From: Opitutaceae bacterium
GTDB lineage: Bacteria > Verrucomicrobiota > Verrucomicrobiia > Opitutales > Opitutaceae
Assembly (NCBI GenBank): GCA_016794625.1
Contig: JAEUGY010000012.1
Span: 62,001 to 126,000 of the forward strand
Direction: 5' to 3'
Length of the DNA stretch: 64,000 nucleotides
Part shown: positions 53,992-62,273 of the stretch, piece by piece
How the letters are laid out: every line of letters begins with the position of its first letter
How positions within the stretch are numbered: the first letter of the stretch is position 1
The notes under the pieces: generated by a model
The model's input: only the letters and a program-made list of their open reading frames with translations
What the model was told of the DNA's origin: nothing
Databases searched by the model: none
Position numbers and translations under genes: made by a program

Positions 53992-55499
53992 GGGATACGC
54001 TCTCCTTCGCGTTGCTTCACGAGCGCATCGGCGCGACGCTGCCAGGTTTCACCGGCGGCATCCACCTCCCGCAGGTAGGCAACCGTGGCGTCGGTGAAAT
54101 TCACCTCGACCTTGGCCGCCGTCAGCGGGCGCGCCACCAGGGGATTCGCCGGGTCGCGTCCCCGGAGTTGTTCCACCAGTTTCAGCAATCGCGTCTCCCA
54201 TTCAATCTTCGGCATGACCACGCGGTATCGCCGTGTCGCCTCGAGGTCCGCGCTCCAGCGCTCCCCTCCTCCGGGCACGGAGGCACGGCGCACGCGGAAG
54301 CCCGTCCACTCGGGAGGCTCGCGCTGCACGGAAACGAGCGCGTTCACATAGGCCTCGATCTCAGCACCCGTGAGTTCGGCGACGACCACCTCGCGCCCCC
54401 GATCTCCGCCCGCCTTGAACACCGCGTTCACGTCCACCCGGCCGGCGGGCAGCACCTCGCGGATCACCTGATACGGATGACAGAATCCGACGTCGACCCG
54501 GGCCGCCCGTCGGAGCGCCTCGGCCCCGAGACGGGCGACGGCAAAACCATCGAGCTCCGCCGGATTGTCCCCCACCCGCTGAGCGGCCTCCGGCGCGAGG
54601 ATCGCTTCACGCTCCCGCACCCAAGCGAGCATCTCCCCGTCGGGTGTGATCGTGCCGTGATCCATGGGGACCAGCCGCCCCTGGTGCCGCACCACCCGAC
54701 CCGTCTCGGAGGAAATCACCAGGTCGAGCCGACCGACCCACTGGGCGTACTTCCCCGCCTGGACCACCAGCGCTCCGGTCTCCGGAACCACCACGGGTTC
54801 GGCCAGCGCCTGGTGGGAATGTCCGCTCACAAAAACAGCCACGTCCGGCGCCGCCAGGGACCACTCCACACACTTGGGCACACGTTCGTGGCACACGGCC
54901 ACGACGAGGTCGCACACGGCACGAAGTCGTTTCGCTTCGCGCGCCAAGGCCGCTCCACTTTCCTTGAAGTCCAGTCCACCCTGACCGGGCTTGCGGGGGA
55001 CGATCATCCCAATGAGCGCAACACGAAGTCCTCCGCGCTCGACCACCCGCGACGCGGCGAACACCGGCCGGCCGTCTGCCTGGAGGATGTTCAGGCAGAG
55101 CAGCGCCTGGCCGAGCGCTGACTCGAAACGCTGAATACGCTCCGGCGGAACGTCGTCAAAGTCGTGATTCCCTACCGCCACGCCGTCATAACCGATCCGA
55201 CGCATCGCCTCGTACGTCATCACGCCCTCGGTCCGGGACGCGACCAGATCCCCCTTTTCCGTCACATCGCCCGCATCCACGAGCAACACCGCCGCCTCCT
55301 CGGCCCGCACCTGGCGTACATAGCCGGCCACGTAGGGCAACCCGCCACGCCGGTCGTCGCCGGCGCGCACATGATCGTGAAGATCGTTGGTGTGCAGGAG
55401 CACGAGCCGGCGCTCGGCGCCCCAGGTCGCCACGGTCACCACCACAAACGCGAGAAGTCCGTGGATCAGGTGCCGCCAGAGTTTGGATCGGTGTCTCAT
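53988..55499 (-). CDS. Exported 5'-nucleotidase/cyclic phosphodiesterase-like enzyme (UshA family)
   Basis: Secreted bimetal phosphoesterase of 503 residues with a signal peptide (about 1-27). The metallophosphatase domain (about 30-280) has the full set of motifs: LLHTNDLHDH, LLVDAGD, VAVGNHDFD, VAVCHE and VSGHSHQ. The C-terminal 5'-nucleotidase domain (about 300-450) has the substrate-binding-like segment VFKAGGDRGREVVVAELTG in a shortened form. Usual UshA proteins are 500-550 residues. It probably dephosphorylates nucleotides or sugar phosphates in the periplasm. It is the first gene of the pair with the PhoD-like enzyme and diverges from the bicupin, with 70 bases between the starts. Confidence 0.9.
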   Translation of the reverse strand: MRHRSKLWRHLIHGLLAFVVVTVATWGAERRLVLLHTNDLHDHVRAGDDRRGGLPYVAGYVRQVRAEEAAVLLVDAGDVTEKGDLVASRTEGVMTYEAMRRIGYDGVAVGNHDFDDVPPERIQRFESALGQALLCLNILQADGRPVFAASRVVERGGLRVALIGMIVPRKPGQGGLDFKESGAALAREAKRLRAVCDLVVAVCHERVPKCVEWSLAAPDVAVFVSGHSHQALAEPVVVPETGALVVQAGKYAQWVGRLDLVISSETGRVVRHQGRLVPMDHGTITPDGEMLAWVREREAILAPEAAQRVGDNPAELDGFAVARLGAEALRRAARVDVGFCHPYQVIREVLPAGRVDVNAVFKAGGDRGREVVVAELTGAEIEAYVNALVSVQREPPEWTGFRVRRASVPGGGERWSADLEATRRYRVVMPKIEWETRLLKLVEQLRGRDPANPLVARPLTAAKVEVNFTDATVAYLREVDAAGETWQRRADALVKQREGERIP

Positions 55500-55569
55500 T
55501 GTCTCCTTATTTCACGCTATTGTTTCCTTGATCGCGGACCCACCACGGCCAGAGCCTCAGCCCCTCCCC

Positions 55570-56340
55570 ATGATCTGCCGTCATCCCTCCCAAGGACAGA
55601 AACTCGACGTCGCCGGCCTGAACGAAATCACTGTCCTCATCGACCGTTCGGAAACCGAACGCACCGAAGTCGCCATGAACTCCTGGAGCCCCGGACTGGA
55701 CGGTCCGCCGCATGCCCACGACGCCAAGGAGCAGAATTTTCTCGTCACCTCCGGGCGTGGCGAAGTGGTCATCGGTCCGGACCGCTTTCCCGCCGCACCG
55801 GGCGATTTCTTCTACGTGCCCGCAGGCGTCGTGCACCAGACGGTCAACCTCAACGCGAACCAGCGGCTCGACTACTTTCTCTTCAACGCGTTCCTCGACG
55901 GAGACAAGGAGGGTCACGCGTCGTTCGCGGATCACATCGACAAGGTGAAGGCGACGCGGAAAGCGCAGGCCACGCACCAGCGTGCCGACGCCGACGTCAC
56001 CCTCGCCGGCCGGACCGGTGCGACCCGCCGGGGCCGGCGCGCCTCCCTGCCGGCGGCGCTGGCGGCCGGCGTGGTGCTGGTGGCCCGGGCCGACACCGAA
56101 CGCTGTGAGGCGGTGGCCTGGCATCTTGCTCCCAACCAGGTGGCCCGGCTGACTCCGGACGCCGCCAAGGAGCAGACGCTGTTTGTCTTTGCCGGCGAAG
56201 GCTCGCTCGACGTCGGGGGAGAACGCACCGTCGTCCGGGCGCGCTCGACGGTCTTCGTTCCCCGCAACACCACCGCGACCCTGTCCGCCGGTCACTCCGG
56301 CGGCCTTCAGATCGTGTCCTTCGGAACGCTGGTGCGCTAG
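55570..56340 (+). CDS. Bicupin protein
   Basis: Cytoplasmic protein of 256 residues with two cupin barrels. The first (about 15-110) has the metal motif PPHAHDAKEQNFLV with GPDRFPAAPGDFFYVPAGVVHQ; the His and Glu ligands are present. The second (about 150-250) has EQTLFVFAGEGSLDVGGE and STVFVPRNT but lacks the usual His ligands, so it is probably structural. No signal peptide. Cupins near sugar genes are often isomerases or regulators of uronate metabolism; no specific role is assigned. It is alone on the plus strand between two minus-strand groups. Confidence 0.85.
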   Translation: MICRHPSQGQKLDVAGLNEITVLIDRSETERTEVAMNSWSPGLDGPPHAHDAKEQNFLVTSGRGEVVIGPDRFPAAPGDFFYVPAGVVHQTVNLNANQRLDYFLFNAFLDGDKEGHASFADHIDKVKATRKAQATHQRADADVTLAGRTGATRRGRRASLPAALAAGVVLVARADTERCEAVAWHLAPNQVARLTPDAAKEQTLFVFAGEGSLDVGGERTVVRARSTVFVPRNTTATLSAGHSGGLQIVSFGTLVR

Positions 56341-56370
56341 TCGAGTCATCGTCAATTCCGGAGCTGATTT

Positions 56371-56509
56371 AGCCACAACGATCGCCCGAAGCACCGAGAA
56401 ACGCGTCTGATCTCCGTTGAGCAGGGACTAACGCCTCACGTCTTGAGTGAAACAGGGATGCTCCGATGTTCTGGGTTTTCACTCGGTGTAGTCTGTGCTC
56501 CCCGTGGTC
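56371..56509. repeat. Imperfect palindromic repeat element
   Basis: The ends AGCCACAACGATCGCCCGAA (56371-) and TGTGCTCCCCGTGGTC (to 56509) are imperfect inverted copies of about 28 bases, and a second inverted repeat (GAGTGAAA 56445-56452 with TTTCACTC 56477-56484) lies inside. The wording resembles the AGCCACAAAG...CTTTGTGGTC class of intergenic repeats seen in environmental bacteria, in degraded form. Confidence 0.45.
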
Positions 56510-56573
56510 AAACGGCTGAGTCTGGATTTATCCCCCAAGAGAACGCATCTTGACCAAGCGGTTGGGGGCGCGA

Positions 56574-57866
56574 TCAGCGATCGGTGATTGCGCCGTCGGG
56601 GAATCGCAGCGAGGAAAAGTCCTTTTCCTGATACGGAAACTTGGCCGCGACCTTTTCGTCCAACGTGATGCCCAGACCCGGTCGCTCGGGCAGCTCCGCG
56701 TAGCCGCGATCATACTTGAAATACCCTCCGGAAAAGAGGTCGTTCCAGAACGGATCCTGACCGCTGCCCACTTCGAGCAGGGTGGCGTTGGGCGTGCACG
56801 CGCAGACATGCAGCGACGCCAGGGTGCTGACCTCGCTTTGCGGATTGTGCGGCGAAACATCGATCCGGAAGCACTCGGCCAGCGCGGCGATTTTCCGCAT
56901 CTCGGAAATGCCGCCGACGTGCACGACATCGGGCATGATCACGTCCACCAGACGTTCGCTGCAGAGCGGAGCAAAGTCGTAGCGCGAACACAGCCGTTCC
57001 CCGGTCGCCAGCGGCACCCGGGTCTGGGCGCGTATCTGCCGGGCCTCCTGGAGGACCTCACTCTCGAGCTGGGTGACTTCCTCGACCCAGAGCGGATGAA
57101 ACTCCTCGACCCGGTTGCAGAACTCGACCGCCGCCAGCGGATTCGCCTTTCCGTGCACCTCGACAATGATGTCGAAATCCGGGCCGACCGCCTCGCGCAC
57201 CTTTGCGAGGTGTTCCACGCCTTCGCGGATCGCCTCGCGGAAGTTCACCGCCTTGTTCTTCACCGGGAAGAAGCCCCCCTTGATGCAGGTCCAGCCATCG
57301 AGTTTCTTCTGCTTCCAGAGCGCGATCTCCTCCGCATCGTCCTTGAAGCGACGCTTCTTCGTGTGGCTGATCCGTCCGAGGTACCCCTCGTGACAATAGA
57401 GCCGCACCCGGTCGCGGGCCCGGCCGCCGAGCAACCGCCAGATCGGCAGGCCCACCGCCTGGCCGAGGATGTCCCAAAGCGCGATCTCGATCGCACTCAG
57501 CGCCGACATGAGCACCGGTCCGCCGCGGTAGCGAGGGCCGCGGAAAATGTCCTGGAAGTGACGTTCGATTTCGGTCGGGTCCTTACCGACCAAGTGACGC
57601 TTCAACTCGCCGATCGCCGTCGCCACCGTCAGGCACTTGCCCGAGAGGGTGCCTTCCCCCAGCCCGGTGATGCCCTGGTTGGTGTGGATCTTGACGAAGA
57701 CGTAGTTTTCGTCGTTCCCGGCATCGACGAGAAACGTCTTCAGGTCGGTGATCTTCAGATTACGGACGTCAAACGCCTCCTGCGTGGCGGTGAACCCAGG
57801 CGTGGGAGCCAGCGCAGCACCCGCCGTCGCCGCCAATGCGCCGGACAGGAAGTGACGTCGGTTCAT
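56574..57866 (-). CDS. Exported enolase-superfamily enzyme, D-galactonate dehydratase-like
   Basis: Mandelate racemase/enolase-type enzyme of 430 residues that would dehydrate a sugar acid. The leader NRRHFLSGALAATAGAALA is a Tat-type signal, unusual for this normally cytoplasmic family. The barrel motifs are IKGGFF (general base Lys region), VEVHGKANP and WVEEVTQ plus LATGERL (three acidic metal ligands), and the catalytic His in SPHNPQSEVSTLASLH followed by LLEVGSG. At the first metal position Glu stands where galactonate dehydratases normally have Asp before the conserved His. Closest in pattern to galactonate dehydratase; the actual sugar acid is unknown. It lies downstream of a TonB receptor gene on the same strand. 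Confidence 0.85.
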   Translation of the reverse strand: MNRRHFLSGALAATAGAALAPTPGFTATQEAFDVRNLKITDLKTFLVDAGNDENYVFVKIHTNQGITGLGEGTLSGKCLTVATAIGELKRHLVGKDPTEIERHFQDIFRGPRYRGGPVLMSALSAIEIALWDILGQAVGLPIWRLLGGRARDRVRLYCHEGYLGRISHTKKRRFKDDAEEIALWKQKKLDGWTCIKGGFFPVKNKAVNFREAIREGVEHLAKVREAVGPDFDIIVEVHGKANPLAAVEFCNRVEEFHPLWVEEVTQLESEVLQEARQIRAQTRVPLATGERLCSRYDFAPLCSERLVDVIMPDVVHVGGISEMRKIAALAECFRIDVSPHNPQSEVSTLASLHVCACTPNATLLEVGSGQDPFWNDLFSGGYFKYDRGYAELPERPGLGITLDEKVAAKFPYQEKDFSSLRFPDGAITDR

Positions 57867-57928
57867 GGAGACAGGTTCGTTTCCGTGCAGGACGGAAGAC
57901 CGCCCCGAGGTCCCGGGTCGGAGGACAC

Positions 57929-60775
57929 TCAGAAGTTGAAGTCCAGGCCCACCCGGAAGTCGCGGCCGAGCAGACGGCTGTACTGCATCAGGTTGAAGAC
58001 ACCGGTCGAGCGCTGTTCCGGCTCTTCCGTCAGGTTGCGGACCGCCGCCGTGATCGCGTAGTTACCGGAGACGCGATAGCGGAAGAGCACGTCGAACTGG
58101 TCGCGCGGCACGCGATAGCGGTCATTGAGCACGTCCGAACCGATGGTCTCGATGGACTCGTCGGCATAGCTCCAGGCGATACGACCGGAGAAGCCGCCCT
58201 TTTCGTAGAACAGGGTGACATTGTAGAGACGGCTGGGCTGACGCAGAAACGGCAGATCGTCATTGGGCCGGAGCGGCACCTTTACCTCGGAGCTGATCAG
58301 CGAGACATTCGCGTCGACGCCAAATCCGTCGAACGGCGCCGGCAGGAAGCTGAAGGGTTGATACAGATTGACCTCCAGGCCCGAGATGCGACCGCTGTCC
58401 GCGTTGCGCACACTCGTGACGTTGAGAGTCTGCAGTCCGATGCCGCTGTAGATGACATTTTCCTGGGACTGCGTGTAGCTGTAGATCGGATTGTCGATCT
58501 CCTTCCGGTAAGCGGCGACCGAAATCAGGCCTCGCCCCTGGAGATAGTACTCCAGCGAGACGTCAAAGTTCACCGCCTCGTACGGCCCGAGCTCGGGGTT
58601 GCCGACGTTGAGCGAACCCGAGTGATTGTAGGTCGGGTTGTTGGGATTGGTGATGAGATCGTAGGTGAAACGCGCCAGCGGGCGGGCGTCCTCGTAGGCC
58701 GGACGACCGAGGACCTGGGTGATGGCGGCGCGACCGATCAAACGGTCGGAGAAACGGTAGACCGATTGGAGATTGGGAAACAGCTTGTCGTAGCTGGTGA
58801 CTCCCGACTTCGGAAAGCGTCCGAGCAGTTGTCCTCGGAACGTACGCACCTCGACCGCGCGTATGGTGGCGTCGGTCTTCTCCCAGCGCAGGCCGCCGAG
58901 AACCGTCAGTTTGCCAAAGTCCATGCTGCCCATCGCGTAGCCGGCATAGATGTATTCGTCGATGTCGTAGTCGTCCTCGACCGAGTTGGCGGTGGAGTCC
59001 ACCGGATCCAGCACGGTCAGCGCCGGGTTGCCGCGGATGTAGGCCCAGGTCGAGACGGGATCGAGAAGGAAGCCGCTCTGGAACCGATTGTCGTAAACGC
59101 CGACGGACGGGCGCGTGCTGACGCTGGAAAGGTTCCAGTTGCCCACCGGCACCAAACGCTTGGATTCGAAGTCCGAGATACGATCACGCTGGATGTACTT
59201 GAAGCCGGCCTTGAGGTAGCCATTGCGGCCCGTCCGGTTGTGCATGTCCCAACGCAGGTCGACCTTGGCTGAGAGGGTGTCCTCGTCGATGATCGCCGTG
59301 TCTTCGCGGGTACGACGGAGCGGATACTTATTGGCCGTGTCGATGGTGGGATCCACCTGCCAGCTCACAAAATCAAAGGCATTGTGATCGAACGTGATCG
59401 GGCCCGTGGCTCCGTTGGCGTTGCGGAAAGCGAGGATGTTGTTGAAGGGCGTGTTCTCTTCGGCGGCAGACAGGGCGATCATCGGCTCGAGGGTGAAGTC
59501 GCCGACGACCTTCTTGAAACCCGCGACCACCGTCATGAGCTCCTGCTCCTTGCGGGTATCGAAGTCGCGGCGCTCCGTGCGGTTGTTGCCGATGAACCGA
59601 CCCGCGTTGAGACCGGTGAACTGCACCTGGCTCGTATTGCTGTTCGAGACCGAGTGAAGCACCTCGACGGTATGCTCCGACCGCTCCGTGGAGGAAAAAC
59701 TCGGGCGCAGGTAGAACTGCGTGTTCGCGTCGGGACGGAACTCAAGGGAGAGATTGCCCCCCATGCGCTCCAGCTCGCCTTCCTCGGGTTTGATCTCAAA
59801 TCCGTTCGGCACATACACGTTGGCGCCATTCAGACTGCGCAGATTCCAGCCGGTCTGGAGCCAGTGATTGGAGTACGCGCGCTTCTCGAAGCTGGTGCTG
59901 ACCGCGATGCCCCACGTCTTCTTCGGCCCGAACAGGTCCGAATAGCTGATCTTCGCCTCCAGGTTGTTTTTGTCCGAGGAGTCATTGTGGTTCATCGACA
60001 CGCTGCCGGACAGAAAACGCTCCCGACGATCAAACGCGCTTGAAGACTTGATGTTGATGGTTCCACCGAGGGAATTGGCATCAAGGTCGGGCGTGACCGC
60101 CTTGATCACCTCGACCTGGGAGACATCACCCGCGCCCAGGGTGTCGAGGGGCACCGCGCGCCCAAGGCGGCTACCGCCGGCGGCGGCCAGCACGGCGCCA
60201 TCCATCATCACCTGATTCAAATTCGGATCGATGCCCCGGATCGAGACGTAGCGCCCCTCTCCCTGTTCCATGCCGGTGATGCTCACCCCCGGGGCCCGCG
60301 CCACCGCCTCCGCGACATTCCGGTCCGGCAGATTGCCGATGGCGTCGGCGGAAATGATGTCGAGGATGTTCGCTTGCGTACGCTTCTGCTGAAGCGCGCG
60401 CGACCGGCCCTCGCGATAGCCTTCCACCACCAGCGCGCCCATCTGGACAACCCCGGTGCCGAGGGAGACATCCGTTGTCACTTCACCCGCCTCCGGCACT
60501 GTCACGCGCACCTGCTTTCCTTCGTATCCAAGGTACTGCACATCGAGCGTGTAGTTTCCGGCCGCCAGGCCCGTCAGCCGGAAACGCCCCTCGGAGTCGG
60601 TGGACACCGCCCGACTGGTTTCCACCACGATCACCGAGGCGCCCGAAAGAAATGACTTGGAGCCCGGATCCGAGACCACGCCCGTGATGTCACCGGCGAA
60701 GGCTCGAGCGAGCAGAATTCCGAACGAGAGACCGGCCGCGAGGCCGCGAAGCGGCAGAGAGGACTGACGGATCAT
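57929..60775 (-). CDS. TonB-dependent outer-membrane receptor
   Basis: Outer-membrane importer of 948 residues. After the signal peptide (about 1-28) comes a carboxypeptidase-regulatory-like domain (about 30-110; GDITGVVSDPGSKSFLSGASV), then the plug (about 130-260; AIGNLPDRNVAEAVARAPGVSI, SIRGIDPNLNQVMMDG, VEVIKAVTPDLDANSLGGTINI) and the barrel ending GRDFRVGLDFNF. It belongs to the TonB-dependent subgroup with LPDRNVAEA near the plug start, common for sugar uptake. It differs strongly from the receptor at 22821. No SusD gene is next to it. The enolase-family gene follows 62 bases downstream, so it may import the precursor of that enzyme's substrate. Confidence 0.93.
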   Translation of the reverse strand: MIRQSSLPLRGLAAGLSFGILLARAFAGDITGVVSDPGSKSFLSGASVIVVETSRAVSTDSEGRFRLTGLAAGNYTLDVQYLGYEGKQVRVTVPEAGEVTTDVSLGTGVVQMGALVVEGYREGRSRALQQKRTQANILDIISADAIGNLPDRNVAEAVARAPGVSITGMEQGEGRYVSIRGIDPNLNQVMMDGAVLAAAGGSRLGRAVPLDTLGAGDVSQVEVIKAVTPDLDANSLGGTINIKSSSAFDRRERFLSGSVSMNHNDSSDKNNLEAKISYSDLFGPKKTWGIAVSTSFEKRAYSNHWLQTGWNLRSLNGANVYVPNGFEIKPEEGELERMGGNLSLEFRPDANTQFYLRPSFSSTERSEHTVEVLHSVSNSNTSQVQFTGLNAGRFIGNNRTERRDFDTRKEQELMTVVAGFKKVVGDFTLEPMIALSAAEENTPFNNILAFRNANGATGPITFDHNAFDFVSWQVDPTIDTANKYPLRRTREDTAIIDEDTLSAKVDLRWDMHNRTGRNGYLKAGFKYIQRDRISDFESKRLVPVGNWNLSSVSTRPSVGVYDNRFQSGFLLDPVSTWAYIRGNPALTVLDPVDSTANSVEDDYDIDEYIYAGYAMGSMDFGKLTVLGGLRWEKTDATIRAVEVRTFRGQLLGRFPKSGVTSYDKLFPNLQSVYRFSDRLIGRAAITQVLGRPAYEDARPLARFTYDLITNPNNPTYNHSGSLNVGNPELGPYEAVNFDVSLEYYLQGRGLISVAAYRKEIDNPIYSYTQSQENVIYSGIGLQTLNVTSVRNADSGRISGLEVNLYQPFSFLPAPFDGFGVDANVSLISSEVKVPLRPNDDLPFLRQPSRLYNVTLFYEKGGFSGRIAWSYADESIETIGSDVLNDRYRVPRDQFDVLFRYRVSGNYAITAAVRNLTEEPEQRSTGVFNLMQYSRLLGRDFRVGLDFNF

Positions 60776-61052
60776 GGGGGTAACAGGGGTTCGGGGACGG
60801 AGAGGTGCCCTCGCAGGGTCGGGGTGATTCTCAAGTCCACACTGCTGGCACCGAGGTACCGGCGGTGCAGGGGCACGCCCATGAGCGAGTGATGAAATAA
60901 TCTGGTGTCAACCACTGAAATAGTAATTCGCGAATGACATCATCCGATCCAAACCACAGTGGAAGCAGAAACCTCCTCCGTAACCTAGGTATCACAAGCG
61001 CCTAAATGGCGTCACATTTCCGATCCCCTAGTCGATGAAATAGCGCTCTATT
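60776..61052. promoter_or_regulatory. AT-rich promoter region of the TonB receptor operon
   Basis: This 277-base gap is clearly less GC-rich than its surroundings from about 60890. It contains the motif TGAAATA at 60892 and 60916, the palindrome ATTCGCGAAT at 60926-60935, and the palindrome at 61036-61055 that overlaps the next gene's end. It probably carries the promoter and operators of the minus-strand receptor gene. Confidence 0.5.
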
Positions 61053-61055
61053 TCA
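61036..61055. promoter_or_regulatory. Perfect palindrome TGAAATAG-CGCT-CTATTTCA, candidate operator
   Basis: Two 8-base arms are exact inverses around CGCT, a form typical of LacI/GntR-type operators. Its TGAAATA arm recurs at 60892 and 60916. It overlaps the stop codon of the kinase gene and lies about 260 bases upstream of the TonB receptor start on the minus strand. Confidence 0.5.
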
Positions 61056-62249
61056 TTTCACATTCCACAGCCGGCTCAAGGCGGCCTCATCCCCAAAGCC
61101 ACCCGGTTTGGTCACCAGCGTGCACGGGGCCGCCCCGCTGCGTCGGAGCGTGGAAGCGACGAGGCCCGGTTCGAACTCCGCCCGCACCTCCAGGGCGGTG
61201 CCACCAAGGGCGCGGCAGACCTGCCAGGCGGTCTCGCCCCCGGTGACGCACCACGCCTTCGGCTGCACCTGCGCGTCAAGCGCGACGGCCAACTCCGCCG
61301 CCGCCGCCAGCAGCCGGCCCGACGCCTGCGCGCCCAGGCCTCTGTCCGCCCCCAGCCGCACCGCCACCAGCGGCCGTTGCCGGTAGGCGGCGGCCACCGT
61401 CGCGACCGTCGTCGCCAGGTCGTCGCGGCCCACGCAGTGCTCCTGCACTCGGAGGCCGAAGGTGCGGGCGACGTGATCCAGCTGGCGATGCGTGGCGGGG
61501 TGCTGGGTTCCGCTCAGGATCACAAGGTCGGAAAGGTCGGGCCGGCGCAAAGGTACGCCACCGGGGCGAGCGCGTTCCCGGGCGATCACGGCCGCCAGCG
61601 CCCCCGAGCCGACGAGGAGGGCGTCGGGTTCAACGGCCGTCACCGCGCGCACCAGCCGCACCAGGTCATTCGCCTCCTCCGCATCGGACAGAACCACCGG
61701 GCCCGCCGCCCGCAGCCGCCCAAGCGTCTCCTCCGGGCGGGTGCGCAGGTCGGAGAGCGGCAGCTCAACCGCGCCCTCCATTCCCTGGTTGCGCAGGAGG
61801 GCGCTCACCCGGCTTTCCCGGGCCGGCCAGTGCGGATCATGGCGAAAGTCCGTCTCTGCCAGCGGCACACCGTGGATACGCAGCAGGCCGTCCCGTACGG
61901 TTCGACCGGCCGCCGGATTGGCCGTGCACAGCACCACAAGGGGCGGCGTCCGTCCGGTCATGATCGCCCGGAGTTCCGCTCCAATGGGTCCGCGCAGCGT
62001 GGAGTCGATCTTCTTGAACAGCAGTGTCTGTCCGGCCGCCGCGGCCTCGGCCGTCACCCGACGCACCTCCGCCGCCGCCTCGGTCGCGGCGAGGTTGCGC
62101 GATTCCGTCGTCACCAGCCGCAGGGTGTCCGGCCCGGTCTCACCCGGCGCGTCCGTCAGGGGCAGCACCACCCGCCAGCCTTCGGCCCGGAAGGCCGCGC
62201 CGGCCTCGAGTACGCCGCTGAGATCGTCTCCGAGGAGGTAGGGGGTCAT
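61053..62249 (-). CDS. Four-carbon acid sugar kinase (DUF1537/OtnK-like)
   Basis: Cytoplasmic kinase of 398 residues related to enzymes that phosphorylate threonate, erythronate or 3-oxo-tetronate at the 4-position with ATP. The family motifs are present: YLLGDDLSGVLEAGAAF at the N-terminus, LFKKIDSTLRGPIG, ILSGTQHPATHRQL, VTGGETAWQVCRALG and the C-terminal TKPGGFG for nucleotide binding. Usual partners (PdxA-like dehydrogenase, aldolase) are not in the window. The ATG at 62249 was chosen over a GTG at 62255. It lies between the TonB receptor and the propeller gene on the same strand and may belong to their operon. Confidence 0.9.
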   Translation of the reverse strand: MTPYLLGDDLSGVLEAGAAFRAEGWRVVLPLTDAPGETGPDTLRLVTTESRNLAATEAAAEVRRVTAEAAAAGQTLLFKKIDSTLRGPIGAELRAIMTGRTPPLVVLCTANPAAGRTVRDGLLRIHGVPLAETDFRHDPHWPARESRVSALLRNQGMEGAVELPLSDLRTRPEETLGRLRAAGPVVLSDAEEANDLVRLVRAVTAVEPDALLVGSGALAAVIARERARPGGVPLRRPDLSDLVILSGTQHPATHRQLDHVARTFGLRVQEHCVGRDDLATTVATVAAAYRQRPLVAVRLGADRGLGAQASGRLLAAAAELAVALDAQVQPKAWCVTGGETAWQVCRALGGTALEVRAEFEPGLVASTLRRSGAAPCTLVTKPGGFGDEAALSRLWNVK

Positions 62250-62273
62250 GGACACGAAGCACGACCGGCCGGC

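Noticed and set aside
56550..58061. Plus-strand frame of about 500 codons opposite the enolase-family gene
   Set aside because: Shadow of a gene with clear enolase-superfamily motifs on the minus strand.
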